Shown in pieces: positions 10,053-21,700 of a DNA stretch of 64,000 nucleotides. Numbering within the stretch: position 1 is the stretch's first letter; every line of letters begins with the position of its first letter. The position numbers were made by a program, and so were the translations under genes. This DNA comes from Branchiostoma floridae (Eukaryota > Chordata > Leptocardii > Amphioxiformes > Branchiostomatidae), in contig NC_049985.1 in the NCBI RefSeq assembly GCF_000003815.2, forward strand, positions 1,329,410-1,393,409. Direction: 5' to 3'. The notes under the pieces were generated by a model. It was not told where the DNA came from. It ran no database searches and worked only from the letters and a program-made list of their open reading frames with translations.

Positions 10053-13000
10053 ATGGCCTGCTGTTACTATATCTCTCGTAGCGGTGCGTTTGTTGTCTTC
10101 ACAGCGGTGCTGGTCGTTCTCAATCTTACGGGTGGTTCAGGTAAGGATCGAAGGATAAGGCTTTCTCACTGGCTTCAGTGGTGTTTTGGGGGGAGGTTGT
10201 TGGTTGGAGGGAGGCGAGGGTTTGAAAAACGGAGATTAGGTCGGCACTTTTGTACACACACATCGTGCACCAGACCACCAAGTGCAAACACAGCTAACGT
10301 TACACCTTGGATTACCGCCGGTGTAGTCGTATTACACACAGTAATCCAAGAACGTTACTAACTCCAAGAACAGTACAAATCTCAGTACAACTTCCTGATC
10401 TACGAGCGGGTGTCACCATGAGTTGGTGAAAGACGTAGGCCATAGTCTGTCTCCGACAGCACCCATTGCTTGGAGAATGCCGTCACGACTGTCCATTTCA
10501 CGTTGATTTTCAACGACTGTTGGGGGAGCGGGGGGTCGATCGGCACACTTGACCCATTTATGGGTAGCAGGACATTGTGTGGAACTTAAGTAGTCATCTG
10601 TGTTATGTTGTCTGACCCGTACCTGCTCACTATGCCAGGTAGTCTTTTGCACTAAAAATATCTTCAAATTATAGAATCAGTTACAATGATTTTGTATCCG
10701 GTTTTACAAATGCATACGTTGTCCTACCAACACCAAGTAGCTTTCCTGGCCTTTGGTCCTACTGGCGCCGTACATACTGCACATGTAGTGTGTCTAAAAT
10801 CTCCAAGCAGATCCTACTATATTAAAGATACCTGTAGTACCAAACTGGCCAAGGAGTGTAGTCAGCCAAGAGGTGTCCAGTTGCCATGTAGAATCTACCC
10901 CAGTCGGCTAGAACAAAGGCTATTAACACCCGAGATGCATATTGAAGCGCATCGGCACGTTTTCGATGGCTATTCACACAATCACAGCAGTCGTAGAGGA
11001 GTCACACAGGGTCGTATGAAGAGTGTGCAAATGTCGTGTAGGCTCGCAGGAGATATCGAGTAACTTATAAATACCATATTGAGGGGTTCTGACTAAGGCC
11101 ATGTTGATTTGATTATATGGATGGCGTCCTCGGCTGGGAATCCCAAAACTGATGTGAACGTGCGAAGAAAAAAGTTTCTCAATTAACGGCAAATATGTGC
11201 TCATTTTGCAACTATTTATACGATTAAACGTTACAGCAAGGTCAAAAACCTTTTTTTTTATTTGTAGAAACGGACGAAACTTGATGCGCTCGCTAATGTC
11301 ATCCATATAATCAAATCAACATTACCTTATCGTAAATACATAGGCGCTACCTAGGGTATTTTCTAGGCCACGACGTCCCAGGTGAATCAGAGAAACTTAT
11401 CATAACAACTTTTTCGATGTCTTTTTATAAGAGACTGTCCCGATATCGTTACAGTAGACGCCGTTGTTGTCTCCACCACTCATGGCGACGTGAGAGGTTC
11501 AGAGTTCCTGACCTCCTCTTTTGTCGGAAATGCCCACTTTGACCGCGTCTTCACCTTCAAGGGGATTCCTTACGCCGCTCCGCCCGTGGGAGACCTCAGG
11601 TGGGTTTCTCCAAGATGTAGAAAAATACGTGGAAAAAAGGATGACATAACAAAGAAACCAGTATTAGAGATTAACATTTTCCTTCAATGATGAAACGGGG
11701 TGGTTGAATATGGATGAATTTGTTATATAAAATGTACCGTAGCAGGCGAAAAACCACCGCTGCCACCAAATGTGGTGGGAACGAACTTAATGAACGAACG
11801 TTTGAATGGATGAATGAAGTAATTGATTGATGAATTAATGGATGAAAGGTAGATAAATGCATGGCTGTCATAGATTGAGTTTAAGTTAAAAGATATTAAG
11901 TCCTTCTCACACCATGTGATATATAGGGCGGTGCCCATCTCCATTTCCTTAGCCCTTTGGCCACACGGCGATGCAAACGCAGGTAGTGTGTTACTATGTT
12001 AACTAATACTGTAATTCACTTTGTCTTCTCGGTACCAAACTTTCACGCTGTGAGAAAATTTAACTTGTTCTCGGAACTGAATGTTCACTATCGCGGCAAG
12101 TGCACATAAAAATAGTCTGTGAATTATATGTTATCAGTAATGATAAGTTCACGTTACAGTCGTCACAGTGAAAACCGTGAACATAACAGTACATTGAAAA
12201 AAATCAGGAATTACAGTATGTTATCCATACCTTATGAGGGACAAGCAAAGAAGTATGTACCATTCAAGTTGCGTAAGTTGGCAAGTCTAGAGAAAGGATG
12301 AAAATAGAATAAATAGCGAATTCGCTGGTACGTTTCCGTAGTAATCAAATACGCCTTCGCAAAACTTGCATGTTCACGCCTAAGAAAATCTGTTCTGCCT
12401 GTCGTTTCCGCTAGATGGCGTCCTCCGCAAGACCCTAGCAGCTGGACAGGTGTCCGCGACGCCTCGGAGTTCGGAAACAGGTGCCCCCAGATCTTCAACC
12501 CGGACGATGTTCCCCTGATCGACCCGATCTGGGCGGAAACCATCTTCTTTCACAGCAAGGCGGAGGGCGAGGACTGTCTGTTCCTGAACGTGTACACTCC
12601 GAAGGTTGATGCCACTGCCAACCTGCCAGTAAGTACTGTATACATGTAAATGCAGAAACTGTCGCCGTGGTTTAATGTTCGCGGTTTTCGCGGTGGCCGC
12701 TTCACCGCGAACCTAAAACCACCGCGAACATTTTTCCATAGCAGTAAGAGACTACAGTGCAGGGTGCTACCACGAACTTAAAACCACCGCGAAAATTCAT
12801 TTTCCCGCTACCGCGAAATTAGATCCCAACCAAGATTCCCTGACCCTGGTTCAAGTCCCGGGGTCTCCCAGATACAAGCGTATTGGCCTCAGGATCTCAA
12901 CTGTGAGACCGTTACGAGTTGAGCCACAGGAAAACCTCATATCAACACAGTGTATCATACCTATTTCAGGTGATGGTTTGGCTCCATGGCGGCGGGTTGA

Positions 13001-16000
13001 TCGGTGGCAGTGGCGACACGTACCCAGCAGAGATCCCGACAGCTTTTCACAACGTCGTCATGGTAACGGTCAACTATCGTCTGAGCAACCTGGGCTTCAT
13101 GCCGACACTGGACGACGACTCGCCGGGTAACTTTGGTCTTGTGGATGTGGTCAGTACATTCGTCTTCAATTGTGTGTTAAATGTAGATCTACACTTTCCA
13201 GCAGAACAGAGCCAGATGTAGGTAGGACCAGAGACAACCTACTGGAATTGGGACGGGTGAACGCAGTGTCGTTGAGTTAACCCCATGCATTTCCCGTCTC
13301 TCGGACACATATTTTCATTAATTTAAGCATATGCGGCCTTACATTTCCAGATGAAATCTCTTGAGTGGGTGCAAGGCAACATCCGGAACTTCGGAGGAGA
13401 TCCCGACAGAGTCACCATCTTCGGGGAGTCCGGCGGAGCCTGGGCCGTCTCCCTGCTCGTCATGTCTCCCATGGCAACGGGACTGTTCCACCGGGCCATC
13501 TCTCAGAGCGGCGTGGCGGGAGTGCAGAGTAGCCAGAAGGGGGACCTCACACGGACGGAGACTCTCGCGCGCGGGTTGAACTGCACCACGGCCTCCTACG
13601 ACGACATGATGAGCTGTTTACGAGGGTATGTTCTAACGTTCGGTGTGTTCGAATGTTCGGTGCGTTCGAGCGTTCTGCGCAGTGGAACGTTCAGTGGGTT
13701 CGAACGTTCGGTGAATTCGAACGTTCGGTGAATTCGAACGTTCGGTGAATTCGAACGTTCGGTGTATGAATATTGAAGTTCAGCGTAGCTTTTGATTTGA
13801 AATTCATTTTGCGACATTTATTAATTATTGTGATTCTTGTTCAAGTTAGAAGCTCTAGTTTTAAGTTATGTTAAACGATGATGGGGAATACACAGCACCG
13901 ACAATTTGGTCCTTTGACAGAGCACATCATTGCAAAGGAAAAGAGATGTTACCAAGTAGTGAGTAAAGTCCACTCAGCCTCGGCGCTCGCTGTCATTCAA
14001 AATGACACATGAAGCCAACGGTCACTTATCCTTTGTGGGTTAACGTTACAAAAAGACGAAACTTAGTGTTCATAGACCAACGTTAGTATATTACAAGCAA
14101 GAGCAAGTTGACTAAAGGAATCTTATTTGTTAACAGAAAGTCGAGCCAAGAAATCACGAAGACGCTGGACCCGAACCTCGCCTTCATGATGAACGTGTCA
14201 GTAGTGGTCGGCGGCAGCTTCCTCCCGGAAAGTCCTTGGGTACTGGCTTTTCTTCATTCTGGCATCAAAGATTGGTCCCTTCAATCCATTGTGAACCATT
14301 TTGACGAGTAAACGTGTTTAAATGTGCCGACCCTAACACATATAAAAAAAAATTATGCTTCTGTAGTGTAGTCCTAGAGCTAGATTTCGTTTTTGTTCAT
14401 GATGAAGATATATATGACTATCATAAATCTTTATCCGTGGGGTAGGGACCTCATGTAACATTACACTCTTTTTTTTATTAGTCTTTTGTGAATTTCTGTA
14501 TATGCATATTGTTTATATGTATTTTCCTGTTTGTCGTGTTGTTTTGTACAACTATATATGTTAATGAAGAGGGGATACCTACAATGTAACGTCACATTGT
14601 CAAGATAATTGTGGATCTTAATAAACTAAAAAAACTCTGATCACTCTATATGACCATGTCCATGATGAATATGATGTAACATTAATGATGTAATGTCTGA
14701 TAATTGACTATGTGTTTCTCGCAGGACATGATGCACAAGAAACAGGTGAACAAGGTTGACTACCTTCTGGGTACCAATAATGACGAGTTCGGCTTCTGTA
14801 TGGTGGGAGTGCTCGGACCGGCGTTCATGACAACAGACGAGATGACCAGAACCGAATTCGAAGATAATCTACCGAATCACTTGCTGTGGGTTGCTGATTA
14901 TTTGGTGAGTAGAAAAAACATGTCTCTATCATCTTACAGCAAGCTTGGATACCAATGTTTGACGTTCTACGCATTTTGTGTCCTCTTTCGTATGTAGTGT
15001 CACTCTTACTGGTATGCGTTATACGTTTTGGATCGTCGTAGACATTTTACAACAAGTGTGGCGTCAATTGCAAGAACGGTTGGGGACGATGTCAACTTCC
15101 AACCGCGACATCAGCCATGACGTCACACTTTCATTAAGTCACGTGTTTAGAGAAACTGAGCCAGTCCTTCTGAAAAAAATTTAGTCTTTAGTATTAGCTC
15201 TTTGAGTTAATTACAGTTTAATAACGTTTTATAACCTGTTAGACTTCTGATATTGGAGTTTTCTTTTGCAGTTCCAGTATAATCTCACCTGGTTACGTTT
15301 CGATCTTCCTCCAAGCTTCTGACTGGAGTGCTGCTTTTCCCGGCTATGTTTAGCCAATTTTGATGGCAAAGCTGTTCTACTTCCTTTTCTCTATTCTGCA
15401 GGGCGGCAGACCCAGCGCGCTTGTGAAGCCTGTTACAGACCAGTACCTGGACACTGACACTGCAGACGACCCGGTCGCCACACGCGGTCGGTACCTCCAG
15501 CACCTCACAGACTCCTGGTTCACCGCACCTACGGTCATAATGGCTCAGGCCGTGTCGTGTACGATCGAGTATTGTACCTTCTACGCCAGAAGTAGCTAAT
15601 GAAGCAACTGGATATGGTTTCTGAAACTTCGGGTATATCCTGTTGCTTGAGTAACTGCTTTTTGGCTTACTAGTATCTTACTACCTGGATGTCTAGCATT
15701 CATCGACGTATCATGAGCCTTCTAGTAGTAGGCGAAAATTTCCATATGTTTCCTCCGATGAAACAATCTGGTGGGATATTTTTGATAACACAGTTTTGAA
15801 GATGCCTCGCTTTAAGAGGGTTAACGAATTGTATAAAAAGAGTTACCAACTGCTATTTGCTTTCTTTTGCTGTCAGTATTTGCCAGATGCCTACATCCTT
15901 TGTGTAAGTGATATTTTTAGAATCTCTGTCGGAACCAAAAGTGCATTTTATCGTCAATTTTTCTGTCATTCACAGCCCACTCTATCCGAGTCTACCAGTA

Positions 16001-17063
16001 CGAGTTCCAAGACCCACACGTCCTACTTCACGACCAGACCGGCCCGGGTCAGAGCCGACCACGCCGACGATCTGTGGTACCTGTTCGGGGTCCCGCTCAT
16101 GCGCGACGAGAACGCAGCATGGAAGTACAACTTCAGCGAGGAGGAACGTGAACTGAGTCTGGACATGATGGCGTACTGGGTCAACTTCGCCGCTAACGGG
16201 TATGTAACGTTATAAGCAAGCTTTATTGACACGACAAAAAGTACTTTGACTTTCGTAAGGTTTAAATACAAACTAAAAAATGGATATACAATAAATCTTA
16301 AAACTCTACTAACTAAACAATATAGAATAATAAGAAAACCTCCATACAATCAGGTGTTTTAAAACGTACACTGAAGAATGTTTAGATATTAGAAACGGTA
16401 GTGTAAACTGTAGTTAAACATATAAATTGAGATACCTGGTAATGACCATTTTAATTGAAATCGTTTTATTTATTTCTGTGTATCTATAGTTGTAGAAGGC
16501 TTTACGAAACTTCTTTTGCCGTGTCAATGAAGCTCTGTATAGAGAACAGAACATTGTGTATTCCGTATCAATGAGAAATGCACCAGAAATGGCGAAAATT
16601 CGGTGTCCTTAAACAAAAATTGTAAGAACTTCAATTCCAGCGTCTGAATCCAATATTCGGATTTTCGGCAACGGCGCACGCGGAGTGCGTTCTAATTATT
16701 CATGAGACCCCATCTGATACAAGTAGATGCCCGTGTGATATCATGATATACGGACTGGTCCAGGACACCCGTATCGCTGTTAAAATATACGACATAAATG
16801 TATCTATAAGCACGCGTCTTAAACTATTCACATTTCTTATTTTCCCATCTGAAAGGGATCCTAACGACTTCAGCGGAGCAGCGCGCATGCGTGACCTTGC
16901 AAAGTGGCCACGTCACACGCCGTCAGGTCAAGAGTACCTCCGGCTGAACGTGACGTCATCTGCTGACGTCAGGCTGCGGGAGTCCCGGATGAAGTTTTGG
17001 AACGAGGAGGTGCCGAGGCTGATGGGAAAGAAGATTCGAACCGCCAGGCCGGACGAACTTTGA
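10053..17063 (+). CDS. Gene C: type-B carboxylesterase with PDEL C-terminus; frameshifted in exon 9 (possible pseudogene)
   Basis: Exons: 10053-10140, 11455-11599, 12415-12628, 12970-13149, 13351-13625, 14137-14239, 14725-14904, 15402-15558, 15976-16199, 16856-17063. Exon 1 encodes a signal peptide ([13 protein letters not shown]). Exon 4 has HGGG, exon 5 the nucleophile Ser236 in GESGG, and exon 7 the acid Glu356 in NNDEF. Exon 9 is 224 nt where paralogues have 223 or 229, so one extra base near 16010 shifts the frame and gives a stop near 16150 before exon 10. Downstream of that point the old frame, with the catalytic His in ADHADD, is still well preserved, which points to recent damage, a sequencing error, or an altered splice of exon 8 (a phase-0 GT lies at 15552). 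The tail ends RPDEL with no hydrophobic segment. Exon 6 is 24 nt longer than usual. Confidence 0.78.
11908..11990 (-). repeat. SINE tail fragment, reverse strand
   Basis: TATAGGGCGGTGCCCATCTC followed by GGCCACAC is the reverse complement of the SINE tail seen at 55300-55375. It lies in intron 2 of gene C. Confidence 0.4.
12660..12830. repeat. CCGCGAA foldback repeat in intron 3 of gene C
   Basis: Alternating GCGGTTTTCGCGGTGG and ACCACCGCGAA blocks form overlapping inverted repeats (GTTCGCGGTTTTCGCGGT against ACCGCGAACCTAAAACCACC). The structure resembles a MITE that can fold on itself. No target duplication is defined. Confidence 0.5.
13630..13770 (+). repeat. 17-bp minisatellite at the start of intron 5 of gene C
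   Basis: Repeats of GTTCGGTGaATTCGAAC begin directly after the exon 5 donor. The last units (GAATTCGAACGTTCGGT) are exact 17-mers and the first ones are divergent. A related array occupies the same intron position in gene E (36340-36480). Confidence 0.75.
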
Positions 17064-18724
17064 CCTTAATTTTTTTGGATGCTTTTTTCCCTGAAGTGCG
17101 CATGCTCGTAGACTGGATAATACAGAATTCTGCCAGACACAAGGCAGAGTTTTTGCACAATGTGACGAAGATGATTTCCGCTGCTCATAAGTCTTGTGCT
17201 CATGTATGGTGATGTAAGGTCATTTATTAGCCTAAGATTGTACATATTCGTATTCTTTAGCATGGGATTAGAACTTGAGGCTCGTTTGAACGTTTGTTAT
17301 GTAGAATCTAAGATTAATCACTTTTCACTGACTCCATTCTGTGGATGGCATATGAACATCCCCAAATCGATGTACATGTGAGCCTACGCAAAAACGACTG
17401 ATACTTTCTTATAGAAAATGTCATTGCACTGGCATCCTACAATTGTGCTTTTTCTTATCAGTCAATCGCTGATTATTTTGGTCGTGAATAAACAAATGCA
17501 TGGCAATTAAAATACAGACATGTCATACTTATTTTACCCATACTTATGTGAGGTTATATCTACAATGAAATGTGTTAAACCTAGCGCCCCTACCGCACAC
17601 GTTTACAATGCAAATTAGGTAATTAGGTAATCCCCACACCTTACAGAATTTTGAAAGAAATTTTATCCTTTATTATAAAAACACAAAATTTTGAATATAC
17701 TGTATACGTGTCACAGCAGAATCGAAGAGACGAAATTCTTGTAAGGAAGATTAGAACTCCAATCTCTTCTAGGAGAATTTCAAAGTTTAAATTAAAACTG
17801 TACCATGAATTAAGGAAATTGATTTCCATGTGAAGGAGCTACATGTGTTGATCGCTAGAAATGCCCCCCCCCCCCCAAAAAAGTGTAAGATTGCGATTTT
17901 TGGATGTGTGTCGGTGTGTTTTGGTGGCCCTTTATTAAACATTTGACGGCAACTTACCAAATTAAAAATGACTCACGTCTAATTCGCCATGTATGGTGAA
18001 TGGTGAACACATTCATTTCAGCCATGCCCGAATATGGTAACCCCATTCAAATAAAATAGATGGGATTCGGTAACCTTTTCATGTTCAAAATATTGCAGTG
18101 ACACCGGCTTTACAGATGACTTCCGGTATTGCACTGTCTAACATTTGACAACTTTCCAAAATAAGAATGACTCACTGCTCAGTGAGCATGTTTCCACTAA
18201 GCCATTATATGCTTAATTATCCTATATTAACCCAGTTTTGCTGCAATTCCATGCCCGAATATGGTAAACTCTCTGGGACCTTAGCTGAGCTGACAGCCGA
18301 GCGTACCTGGTTGGACCGTGATGACCATATATGGTCATCTCGCCTTAACGCACTGAGCGTGCTACAGGTCATTCACTCGAGAGGCTACCGATCTGCAGGT
18401 TTTTTTTTACAACATTTAGTTTACAGTTTCGAACAATACGTGTCGTTCATATCCAAGGCAGTTCATGTCTATATGTCAATAAAAATTCTTCAAACGGAAA
18501 TGGAAAAATGAAAGCAAAGAGGTCTAAACCTCTTCAAGAGACAAGACAATGAGAATCAATATTACCGTCATGGTTCAGATGTCATGACCCCGGCTCCTGT
18601 CAGCCTTTGTCAACATACAGGTGAATGAATTCCCGGCTGGCGCTCGCGGTTGAATCATATATTGAGGTAACCAGCTCGGTTTAGCGAATGACATCATCTA
18701 TGATCTGTTGTTTAGCATCGAGCA
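17064..18724. other. Intergenic region C-D
   Basis: The first ~500 bp are the 3' flank of gene C and match the 3' flank of gene D (25677-26150), for example GAACTTGAGGCTCGTTTG and CAGTCAATCGCTGATT. AATAAA at 17487-17492 may be the poly(A) signal. From about 18115 the sequence matches the gene B upstream block (1090-1380), including a CArG-like box at 18325. No gene is seen. Confidence 0.6.
18325..18334. promoter_or_regulatory. CArG-like box upstream of gene D
   Basis: CCATATATGG within a 14-base palindrome, in sequence shared with the upstream region of gene B. It lies about 400 bp before the TATA box. Regulatory role is inference. Confidence 0.35.
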
Positions 18725-18730
18725 AACGTT

Positions 18731-18736
18731 TATAAA
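18731..18736 (+). promoter_or_regulatory. TATA box of gene D
   Basis: TATAAA within CGTTTATAAATGGG, 59 bp before the gene D ATG (18790), at the same spacing as the gene B TATA box. The following stretch up to the ATG also matches gene B. Confidence 0.6.
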
Positions 18737-18789
18737 TGGGTGCTTCCCGAGCGGAATCCACATTTCTTAGAGACACGATCAGAGACACG

Positions 18790-21700
18790 ATGGGCCGGCG
18801 TGCAGGTAAAACCTCAGGTGTCGGGGACGTGGTCGTCTTGGCGGCGCTGCTGGGGCTCGCAGGTGGGTTGGACGTGGTTTTGTACATGATTCCAGTGCAT
18901 TTAGCTCCCCAGTGTGGCCTTGTTTTCGTCCATGCAGTGTTCTAACATTCACTTTCGGCCCGGACAACCATTCGTAGGCGCTATTGTGTATGTGTGTGAG
19001 TTTGGGAATGGGAGGGGGGCGATGGAGTAAACCATTCATTCATTCAATTGTTACAAATGATCACCACATTTCAGTGCATTATTGTCCCAATTGCGTTGGA
19101 CATTTACATGTGTTTTCTTATTATGAACGTTTATGGTAGATGGTACAACGCAACCGTTGACCCCGAAGACCCAAATAAGATTCAGAGGGTAGCCCCATTC
19201 ACCCCATTAATAACACGTTATATGTTTGGGGTGTGTCTGGGTGTGCGCATGTAAACATTGTGTCCAAGTGATCCGGATATTTTTCAGCATGACTAAAGAG
19301 CCTGTCATGGATTGTGGTGATGTTTGGTAAGTGGGTAGGTGTCGGAAAAGTTAGACACAAAGGTCAGGGTTGTGGATATAAATATTTGGTACGTAGCCCG
19401 TAGCCAGGATTTGGGTTGGGGGGGGGGGTCATTTTAGCACTTGTGGGACCATCGAGCGGCGCAGGCGAGAGCTGCTTGGGGGTCCGGGGCATGTTCCCCG
19501 GAAAAGTTTGAAATCTTGACCCTCTGAAACGCTATTTCCTGCATTTGCTGGGAAAAATTTGCTGGCCAAGTTTAATGGAATTTCTATAAAAATATACAAG
19601 GCTTTTGGCGTAAGTCTTTGAGGGTGACTCCCCTGGCCTGACATATTTTCATATTGTCTGACACCAAAGACGCGAGGCGTCGTAATGGAGGTCCGGGGAA
19701 ATTTTGAAATCTGGACCCACTGAAACGATATTTCCTGCACTTTCTTTCTGCAAATTTTGCTGATAGATTGGCTTAGATTGAATGAAATGTCTAACAGTGA
19801 AAAATGCAAATCAGTCATGCCTTTCAAAAATAAATCTTGAACATGAAAAAGCGAACCTTCGATCGTGTGTGTGTGTGTGGGGGGGGGGTGGCTTCTGAAC
19901 CCCCAAACCCCCCCATGGCTACGGGCATGAGTGAGTAGTTGTTGTAGACACAATGGCCAGGGTTGATTGAAGTCCTGGCGGCCGACCATGGTACTGCAGC
20001 AATACTGACGGTTTTTGTATCTTTTGTCCCGGACATGCTTTGTTCTTGTTTCATATGTTTCAAACAACTTGGTGATTACGGCTTACAATTGTACCTTGTA
20101 ACCAGGGGTTAGACACGTAGGAATGACTTACTCTAAACGCATATCTACCGGTGACATGCATGAAGTTTGTATGATGAACTTTGATCCAAACTATGACACT
20201 TCTCACCCGTCCAGGCGGAGTTGTGGTCCCCACCACCTATGGAGACGTGAACGGGGTGGAGTTACCGACCTCGTTCATAGGGGGCGCTGTGTTTGACCGG
20301 ATCTACACCTTCAAGGGGATTCCCTACGCCGCTCCGCCTGTGGGGGACCTCAGGTGAGTCTGACACCATGCGTCAAAGAAACACCTCTTTACTTTAGTTT
20401 ATCCATCCGCTTATGCCTATTTAAAGGGGAAGTCGACGAGAGGTGTGAAGTAGTCATCATTCTACTGCCACATTGTCTCTGCTACTGTCTCTGTACTGAT
20501 TGTGTGACTGACATTCCGATTAGGTGACCAAACCAAGTTTTTTATTTATCTATTGATCTTTAGGGTAGTCCCTTCAGTCAACGTAGTAACTGATTTCCAA
20601 GGGAGCCCTATAACAATAATAATAACTCAAAGTACAAAAGATAACTACTAACATAGGATTGAACATAACAAAGCAATAATCCAATTCGGATTTGTAAATT
20701 ATATAAGCAACTTAGGAACACTCAAAAGAATAACAACTCATACTTAATAACAAAAACAACTCAAGATCACAAACTCATAGGGTCATTGGACGGTTATTGC
20801 GGTCAGAGGTCAGATGTCAGTGCCATTTGTCCTGATCAATCGGACCAAGGACCCTCTTCTTGGCAATAAACTTCAGGGCAGGTTTGTTTCCGACCATGTG
20901 TATAAATTACCTGTGATAATGAATAACAAAAAAACGTAATATTTGAAAGCAAATACACCTTCACGTGGTCGAGTCTAACAAGGATTTTAACCTCCTTGAG
21001 TCTGACAAGTTATTGCTCTGTCAATTTGTTCTCAAACACAATCGTGGTATGGTGACGAGCCACTTCGCGTCTACAACACTACATGGTGCCTGACACACCT
21101 GCACAACCATGGTGAAAGACGCCTGGTACAGGTTATTGACCTTATTGTAGGTATGAGAAGAAGAAGAAAAAATTGAACAAAAACAACATGTTTCCCTTCC
21201 ATAACATAACAAACTTCCCGTCTCCCCAGATGGCGCCCTCCCCAGGACCCGGTCGGCTGGACCGGAGTCCGGGACGCCGCCCAGTTCGGAGCCCGGTGCC
21301 CGCAGGTTGTGGAGATGCCTTTTCCGCCAGGTTCGCCTCTGTACGAGCTGTCCGGGCCGTTCCGCAGCAACAGCAGCAGCGAGGACTGCCTGTTCCTGAA
21401 CGTCTATACGCCTAACGTGGCTTCCACTGCGAATCTACCGGTAAATAGACATCAAGACAGTAACAGGGAGAAAAGGAGAGAGAGAGATGCATAGGGAGAG
21501 ATATATGGGACAACAAGAAACTTAGAGAGAAAGAAGGAAAGAGACCAAAAAGAGATAGGAAGAGAGACAGAAAGGCGGAAGGGAGACGGAAAAGTAGAGA
21601 GAGAAAGACAGAAAGAGAGGTAGAGAGATAGAGGGACATACAGGGAGCGAGGTGAGTAGGGAGGGAGAGACAAGGAGAGGGGAAAGGTTAGAGGGAGAGA

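Noticed and set aside
12838-12930. tRNA gene near GGTTCAAGTCC
   Set aside because: The B-box-like and A-box-like segments lie in incompatible order and orientation, so no cloverleaf can be drawn.
19429-20067. 212-codon open frame on the - strand
   Set aside because: It lies largely within a MITE-like element with inverted ends, covers a G-rich low-complexity stretch and has no domain wording.
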